From assembly GCF_030908245.1 (NCBI RefSeq), contig NZ_JAVFJJ010000014.1:24117-88116 (forward strand): DNA of 64,000 nucleotides. Reading direction: 5' to 3'. The notes under the pieces were generated by a model. It did not search any database, was not told the origin of the DNA, and was given only the letters and a program-made list of their open reading frames with translations. The stretch is from Sinomonas sp. ASV322. Lineage in GTDB: Bacteria; Actinomycetota; Actinomycetes; Actinomycetales; Micrococcaceae. This document shows, in pieces, positions 59,515-64,000 of this stretch. A program made the translations under genes and the position numbers. How positions within the stretch are numbered: the first letter of the stretch is position 1; each line of letters begins with the position of its first letter.

Positions 59515-59551
59515 ACGGTGCCCGGGCCTGTTCACAGGGCCCGGGCACCGT
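59515..59551. terminator. Bidirectional terminator
   Basis: ACGGTGCCCGGGCC (59515-59528) and GGCCCGGGCACCGT (59538-59551) are perfect 14-bp arms around a 9-nt loop, between the convergent VOC and phosphoesterase genes. Confidence 0.75.
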
Positions 59552-59588
59552 GCGCGAAGGTCAGCGGGTGAGGGTCAGCGTGCGGACG

Positions 59589-60947
59589 TCAGTTCGCGTC
59601 CTCGACCTTCGCGAAAACGTCCGTCCCGAACGGGCGCAGCCCGGTCTGGCCAGCAAACCCGAGGTGGCCGTGGCCGTCGGACCCGCCGCTCTCGATCCCG
59701 AGCAGGTCCTCATAGCTCCGGAGTGCGGAGTAGTGGTTGTACGGGGTCGTGTTGACGCTGCCCGAAGCGATCCACTTCGAGTTAAGCAGCACAGCACCGA
59801 CGCGCCCGCCGCCCGGGTACTGTCCCGGCGCGGTCGGAGCGGAGCCCCCGAAGAGAGTCATGAGCGTCGGGTAGCCCGGGTTGGCGTTGTCCGGGCCCGC
59901 CTGCTCGCCGCAGCACGCGCTCGAATCCTTCATCGAGGCCTCGTCGAACGTCACGACGACAAGCATTTCACCGCTCTTATAGGCCGGGGAGTCGAGGATG
60001 AGCGGCATCCAGTGCTTGAGCCACAGGTCGGCGGCGACGAGGCCGCCCGTGTGGCCGCCTTCGGTGTTCGGGCCGACACACGTGTCGTCGTGGCCGTCGT
60101 TGCACACGTTGGGCGTCACCATCGCGAACTCGGGAGTGGTCCGCTTCTGCGCGAGGTCCTCGGCGAGGTGGCCCGTGAACGTGTCGCCGTCGGGGCCCGT
60201 CTTCACCGAGCCGAGCGGAACCACGTGCTGGGCGCACGATGCGGCGTTGTCGGTCACCGAGTGGAAGAAGAGGAACGGGACGTGGCGGATCGCGTACTGA
60301 TCGGTCGTCGTCGCATGGTTCGGGAACGTCCCGTTGGCCGCGGGGTGCGCGCAGTCGGTTCCGCCGACCGGGTCCGGGGTGCCGTGGTCGCGCACGGGGT
60401 CATTGCCCATGTCCTCGGCGTACTGGCGCCACGTGAGCTTCCCCCCGTCCTCGCCCTCGTTCTCGCCCGCGCGAGCATCGAGCTGGTCGCCGATCGTCTT
60501 CACCGCGGCAGGGTAGACGCAGCCGCTTCCTTCGACCTGGCCCGGGTACTTGGCCTGATTGGGGTCGAGCGTTCCGGGCGTGACATCGGTGTACGTCGAC
60601 GCGAATGTCTTCGTGTCGGTGATGCAGTCGTTGCCCGAGACCTTGTTGGGCGCCTGGCCCGAGATCTGGGCGAGGTAGTTGTCCGTGCTGAAGTGCCCGG
60701 TCGCGTAGTAGTTGGTTAGCAGCTGGCCCTTCGGCACGATCACGTCGTTGAGGTACTTCGCAGGCGAGGTCGGTCCGAACGACGTATTGAAGTCCTCGTT
60801 CTCGAGGTCGATGACGAGGACGTGCTTGATCGCGCCGTCCGGAGCGGAAGCCGAGCCGTGATCGCTTGCCGCGGCGCCTGAGGCGATGCAGACGGCCGCG
60901 ACCATTGCGGCCGTCGCCCCGACGGCGATGGCGGGTAGTGTGCGCAT
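59589..60947 (-). CDS. Secreted phosphoesterase-family protein
   Basis: 452 residues from the ATG at 60947 with AAGGAG upstream. A signal peptide ends near ASGAAA (about 21-27). The catalytic start is KHVLVIDLENEDFNTSFGP, and later VTFDEAS and NHYSALRSYEDLLG complete the phosphoesterase (PLC-like) family. The cysteines in the mature part fit an exported, disulfide-containing protein. It probably hydrolyses phosphate esters outside the cell; PLC versus acid phosphatase activity is not decided. Confidence 0.85.
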   Translation of the reverse strand: MRTLPAIAVGATAAMVAAVCIASGAAASDHGSASAPDGAIKHVLVIDLENEDFNTSFGPTSPAKYLNDVIVPKGQLLTNYYATGHFSTDNYLAQISGQAPNKVSGNDCITDTKTFASTYTDVTPGTLDPNQAKYPGQVEGSGCVYPAAVKTIGDQLDARAGENEGEDGGKLTWRQYAEDMGNDPVRDHGTPDPVGGTDCAHPAANGTFPNHATTTDQYAIRHVPFLFFHSVTDNAASCAQHVVPLGSVKTGPDGDTFTGHLAEDLAQKRTTPEFAMVTPNVCNDGHDDTCVGPNTEGGHTGGLVAADLWLKHWMPLILDSPAYKSGEMLVVVTFDEASMKDSSACCGEQAGPDNANPGYPTLMTLFGGSAPTAPGQYPGGGRVGAVLLNSKWIASGSVNTTPYNHYSALRSYEDLLGIESGGSDGHGHLGFAGQTGLRPFGTDVFAKVEDAN

Positions 60948-61039
60948 GAAGTCTCCTTGGTGTGAACGCAAAGCACCGGGAGCCTACGGGCGCGACGTGA
61001 ATGACGCGTGAATACGCATGCACGCCTTGTGAAACACGT

Positions 61040-62998
61040 TCAGTGGGCTAAACCCTGTGAGAGGCCCAAGATGGCCCGCGCGATAGCGTCCGCGTCGCGC
61101 AAGGTGCGCTGGCCGCTCGGGTAGGCGGCGCCGTCGTTCGTTTCGCCTGTCGCACCGAACGGGTGCGCCTCCGCGGCAATCGCGGTGCCCCATTGGACCG
61201 CGGAGAGCTGGAGGCCGAGCACATAGACGCCCGGGACCGCGTGGCCATTGACGTCGAGGGGGCGGTACGGCGGTGCCGTGACGTCGAGCCCGCTGGCGGG
61301 ACGCGGAACGCCGTCGGCCCCCGCGAGGTATTTGGGGCGTGCGAGGCCATCGGCGAGGAGCCCGGTGAGGAGGGGCGAATCCGCGGCGGCGACGACGTTC
61401 GCGGGTGCGAGCGCCTCGACCATCGCCGCCGCGTACACGGGCCGGCCGCCCACCCACGGGGACTCGGCGACGAAGCATCCGGCGCCCCGGTCCACGGCAA
61501 ACCGGGGCTCGGGCCCCACCGTGCTCACGACGCCGGCCCGGATGAGCGCCGCGAGCTGCTGGATGCGAATCGCGGGCGGCCCGCTCGCGAGGCCCTCGAC
61601 GAGCCCCTCGAACCAGCCACGGAGCCCGGCGACCCATGATTCCTCGGTGATCCCGCCGTCGGCCACGACCTCCTTGAGGACCGCCCTGCCGCGGTGGAGG
61701 GCGGCAATCGCCATCTTGACCGGATCGTCCTCGCCGCGTGCGGAGCCCGCCGCGTCGTCCTCGAGATAGGCGAGGACGTGGGCGTCGAGCTCGGAGCGGT
61801 TCACGAAATGCCGCCCCGCGAGCGGGGCACCGAGCCCGCGGAGGTCGAGGCGCCTGTCGCGGGCAACCCCAGCGACAACCACGCGTTCCGCGCGCGCTTC
61901 CCAGCCGGCGCCGGGGGTCTCGAGCGCGGCCTGGAGCTCGTCGAGGAACCCGTGCCCGACGGCGCCCGACTCCGAGCGGGCGAGCGTCGAATAGTAGGCC
62001 CAGAGGGTGTCGCGGTGCAGGAGAGGCCAGAAATCGGCATCGAACGACGGCGTGACCCCCGCCGCGCGTGGCGCAAGCGCAGCCTCGCGCGTGAACCAGC
62101 GGAGCCGGACGCCCGGTGCGTAGTACGCGCCGAGCTCGGCCTTGCCGCGGTACGGGACGCCCCGCCGCGAGGCCGCCGCGAGCCGAGGCTCGCGGCCCGA
62201 CGGAACGTATTCGAGCCCCTCGGGTCCCTCCTTGAAGCGCCCGCCGCGCCCCTTGGTGAGGCGCACCATGACGTCGAAGAAGTTGAGCCCCATGCCACGG
62301 ACCAGAACCGTCCGCCCGGCAGGCAGGACGTCCCAGTCGACGTCCGCCGGCGCTGCGGGCGGGAGGTAGGTGAGGCCGAGCCGCGCGGCGGCGTCGACGA
62401 AGTCGCGCTGGGCGCGGTTGGGCCTCGCCGGGACATGGCCGAGGGCGAGGACGACGGCGTCCGCCTGCCGCGCGTGCCCGTCCGCCGTCGTGACGGCCCA
62501 GCCGTGTGGCGTCCGACCGAGCCTGACGACCTCGAGCGCGATGTGCTCGACCGTTGCTCCCTCGGGGGCCGCCGCGACAACCGCGGCGAATGTGTGGGCG
62601 AGGTAGCGGCCGTAGAGGGCGCGCGGCGGGTAGTCCGCGGAAGTGAGGGCCGCGGCCTCCGCCCGCTCGTCGGGAGTGAGGTCTGCCTCGGCGCCTCGGC
62701 GCTCGAGCCATTCGTGGAAGCTCCCGCCGACCCGCGGGGGCGCGACATCGGGCTCGGACGGGATGAGGGTCGGGTAGAGGCACGGCGTGTTCATGAGGAA
62801 CTCGCGCGGCTGCTCGGGCCGCCACACGCGGCCGGACCCCGGCGTGAAGGGATCGAAGACCGTGATCTCGAGCTCGCCGAGGCCCGCCTTGCTCGCGGCC
62901 GGCCAGTTCGCGAGGAGCCGTTCGACGGCGGACGCGCCACGCGGCCCTCCCCCGATGACGGCGACGCGCACGGCCGTCCGTCCTCCTCCCGAACTCAT
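61040..62998 (-). CDS. FAD/NAD(P)-binding protein
   Basis: 652 residues. The nucleotide-binding motif VAVIGGGPRGASAVERLL lies at residues 12-29, followed by the FAD-NAD(P)-binding type segment FDPFTPGSGRVWRPEQPREF. It resembles the large, poorly characterised FAD/NAD(P)-binding proteins of actinobacteria (PF13454-like). The substrate is unknown. It is divergent from the peptidase gene by 58 bp. Confidence 0.8.
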   Translation of the reverse strand: MSSGGGRTAVRVAVIGGGPRGASAVERLLANWPAASKAGLGELEITVFDPFTPGSGRVWRPEQPREFLMNTPCLYPTLIPSEPDVAPPRVGGSFHEWLERRGAEADLTPDERAEAAALTSADYPPRALYGRYLAHTFAAVVAAAPEGATVEHIALEVVRLGRTPHGWAVTTADGHARQADAVVLALGHVPARPNRAQRDFVDAAARLGLTYLPPAAPADVDWDVLPAGRTVLVRGMGLNFFDVMVRLTKGRGGRFKEGPEGLEYVPSGREPRLAAASRRGVPYRGKAELGAYYAPGVRLRWFTREAALAPRAAGVTPSFDADFWPLLHRDTLWAYYSTLARSESGAVGHGFLDELQAALETPGAGWEARAERVVVAGVARDRRLDLRGLGAPLAGRHFVNRSELDAHVLAYLEDDAAGSARGEDDPVKMAIAALHRGRAVLKEVVADGGITEESWVAGLRGWFEGLVEGLASGPPAIRIQQLAALIRAGVVSTVGPEPRFAVDRGAGCFVAESPWVGGRPVYAAAMVEALAPANVVAAADSPLLTGLLADGLARPKYLAGADGVPRPASGLDVTAPPYRPLDVNGHAVPGVYVLGLQLSAVQWGTAIAAEAHPFGATGETNDGAAYPSGQRTLRDADAIARAILGLSQGLAH

Positions 62999-63056
62999 TC
63001 CTTGAGCTTAACGTGCGCCTCTTGCGCTGTCGGAGGGCCGTGCGAGGATGAGCAGC

Positions 63057-64000
63057 ATGACGGACCCCACGGAGACTCCCGCACGAACGCTCGCCCATGC
63101 CCCCGGCGAACCGGTGGACGAGAACCTCTGGCTCGAGGACATCCGCGGCGAGGAACAGCTCGCGTGGGTGCGAGAGCAGAATGCGCGCACGGAGGAACTG
63201 CTCGAGACCGGGGACTACCCCGAGCTCGAGGCCCAGATCCTCGAGGTCATGGACTCGCAGGACCGCATTCCCATGGTCACGAAGCGTGGCGACTGGTACT
63301 ACAACTTCTGGCGGGATGCCTCGAACCCGAAGGGCCTGTGGCGGCGCACGCGCTGGGAAAGCTACATGACCGACTCGCCCGAGTGGGAGATCCTGCTCGA
63401 CGTCGACGCCCTTGCGGCCACCGAAGGCGTCGAGTGGGTGTGGGGCGGCGCCGGCTTCCTGCGCCCCGACGACGGAAAGTCGTGGCGGCGCTGCATGGTC
63501 CGGCTGTCCCCCGACGGTGGCGATGCTGTCACGGTCCGGGAGTACGACGTCGAAGACCGCGCCTTCATCGCGCCCGAAGCGGGCGGGTTCGAGCTCCCCG
63601 CGGCGAAGGGCGGCGTGGACTGGCTCGACGTGGACACGCTCATCGTGTCGTCGACGCTTGGCGAGGACGCCGTGACGACGTCGTCCTACCCGAGGATCGT
63701 GCGCAGGCTTCCGCGCGGCGCGGCCCTTGAGGACGCCGAGGTCATCTTCGAGGTGCCAGCCGATCACCTGATGGGGGGCGCGGGCTTTGACGACACCCCG
63801 GGCTTCGAGCGGCTCCTCGCGAGCGACCGGATCAGCTTCTTCGACGTGCGGCATTCGATCTGGCGCGACGACGCGTGGCGGGAGATCCCCGTGCCGACCG
63901 ACGTGGACATTGACCTCCACCGCGAGTGGATCCTGTTCCGGCCACAGCGTGACTGGGATGTCGACGGCGTTGTGCACGATGCCGGCTCGCTGCTCGCGGC
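63057..64000 (+). CDS. Prolyl oligopeptidase family (S9) peptidase, truncated by window end
   Basis: The first 314 codons are in the window; the frame is open to the last base. The N-terminal VDENLWLEDIRGEEQLAWVREQN is the signature start of S9A-type peptidases, and the rest is the beta-propeller domain (RWESYMTDSPEWEILLDVDAL, then VEWVWGGAGFL). The catalytic domain lies beyond the window. The ATG at 63057 has GAGG upstream; an ATG nine bases earlier is possible. Confidence 0.87.
   Translation, partial: MTDPTETPARTLAHAPGEPVDENLWLEDIRGEEQLAWVREQNARTEELLETGDYPELEAQILEVMDSQDRIPMVTKRGDWYYNFWRDASNPKGLWRRTRWESYMTDSPEWEILLDVDALAATEGVEWVWGGAGFLRPDDGKSWRRCMVRLSPDGGDAVTVREYDVEDRAFIAPEAGGFELPAAKGGVDWLDVDTLIVSSTLGEDAVTTSSYPRIVRRLPRGAALEDAEVIFEVPADHLMGGAGFDDTPGFERLLASDRISFFDVRHSIWRDDAWREIPVPTDVDIDLHREWILFRPQRDWDVDGVVHDAGSLLA

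Noticed and set aside
60984-63977. 997-codon open frame on the minus strand
   Set aside because: It runs in another frame over the FAD/NAD(P)-binding gene and antisense to the peptidase gene. Both of those have recognisable motifs, and this frame has none.

Overview
The window reads as chromosomal DNA of a high-GC actinobacterium of the family Micrococcaceae (Arthrobacter/Sinomonas type). Supporting signs are the very high GC and GC3, a bacterial proteasome activator (Bpa) ending in GQYL, a DUF2516 protein, a 13E12/DUF222 HNH endonuclease, class E sortase, EF-G2 and a SigB/SigF-type sigma factor. The genus call is an inference from gene content. The first 75 bases are C/G homopolymers and look like a contig end.

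Layout. 89-835 gpmA. 845-3902 is a lower-GC lactococcin 972-type bacteriocin cassette on the minus strand: precursor, long membrane protein, ABC ATPase, with an 18-bp inverted repeat between precursor and membrane protein. 4158-10926 is ordinary chromosome: methyltransferase, DUF2516, a Cys/Met-metabolism PLP enzyme, tmk-holB, a secreted peptidase-like lipoprotein and a HAD hydrolase. A tRNA-Thr(CGT) at 11517 is followed by a gene graveyard (remnants resembling ROK and DnaQ proteins, and a HicB-like ORF) and then by a sortase-assembled pilus locus (12700-22660): tip-type adhesin, major pilin, class C sortase, class E sortase, small membrane protein and a divergent large LuxR-family ATPase regulator. 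A Phd/VapC pair follows.

23511-27469 carries EF-G2, a DUF2087 protein and an aminotransferase. 27508-39684 is a catabolic and uptake region: TetR, two tandem polar amino-acid ABC transporters around a double-domain Lrp regulator, a YtcJ-like amidohydrolase, a TPP-dependent 2-oxo-acid enzyme and an AbgB-like M20 amidohydrolase. Together these suggest import of an amino-acid-like or N-acyl compound, hydrolysis, transamination and decarboxylation. The substrate cannot be read from the sequence.

39740-50012 is mixed: a coiled-coil protein, small-molecule enzymes, SoxR, an HNH gene with a 39-bp minisatellite, a TetR/NmrA pair with palindromic operators, and a CmtR-like metal sensor overlapping a cation diffusion facilitator. 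50067-52667 is a dehydrogenase / PTPS-like / glycosyltransferase operon. 52907-54715 carries the sigma factor, a Rho-N mini-protein and an orphan Vsr. 55145-64000 holds an aldo/keto reductase, bpa with a partner gene, a quinone oxidoreductase, tRNA-Ser(TGA), a two-domain VOC protein, a secreted phosphoesterase, an FAD/NAD(P)-binding protein and the 5' part of a prolyl-oligopeptidase gene.

The most unusual non-coding signal is a pair of matching intergenic arrays (52676-52832 and 54888-55055). Each has three direct 21-bp-class units, a 53-63 bp spacer and two inverted 21-bp units, which suggests an undescribed dispersed repeat family. The window is also rich in in-frame minisatellites (tmk, a coiled-coil gene, the HNH gene, the glycosyltransferase twice).
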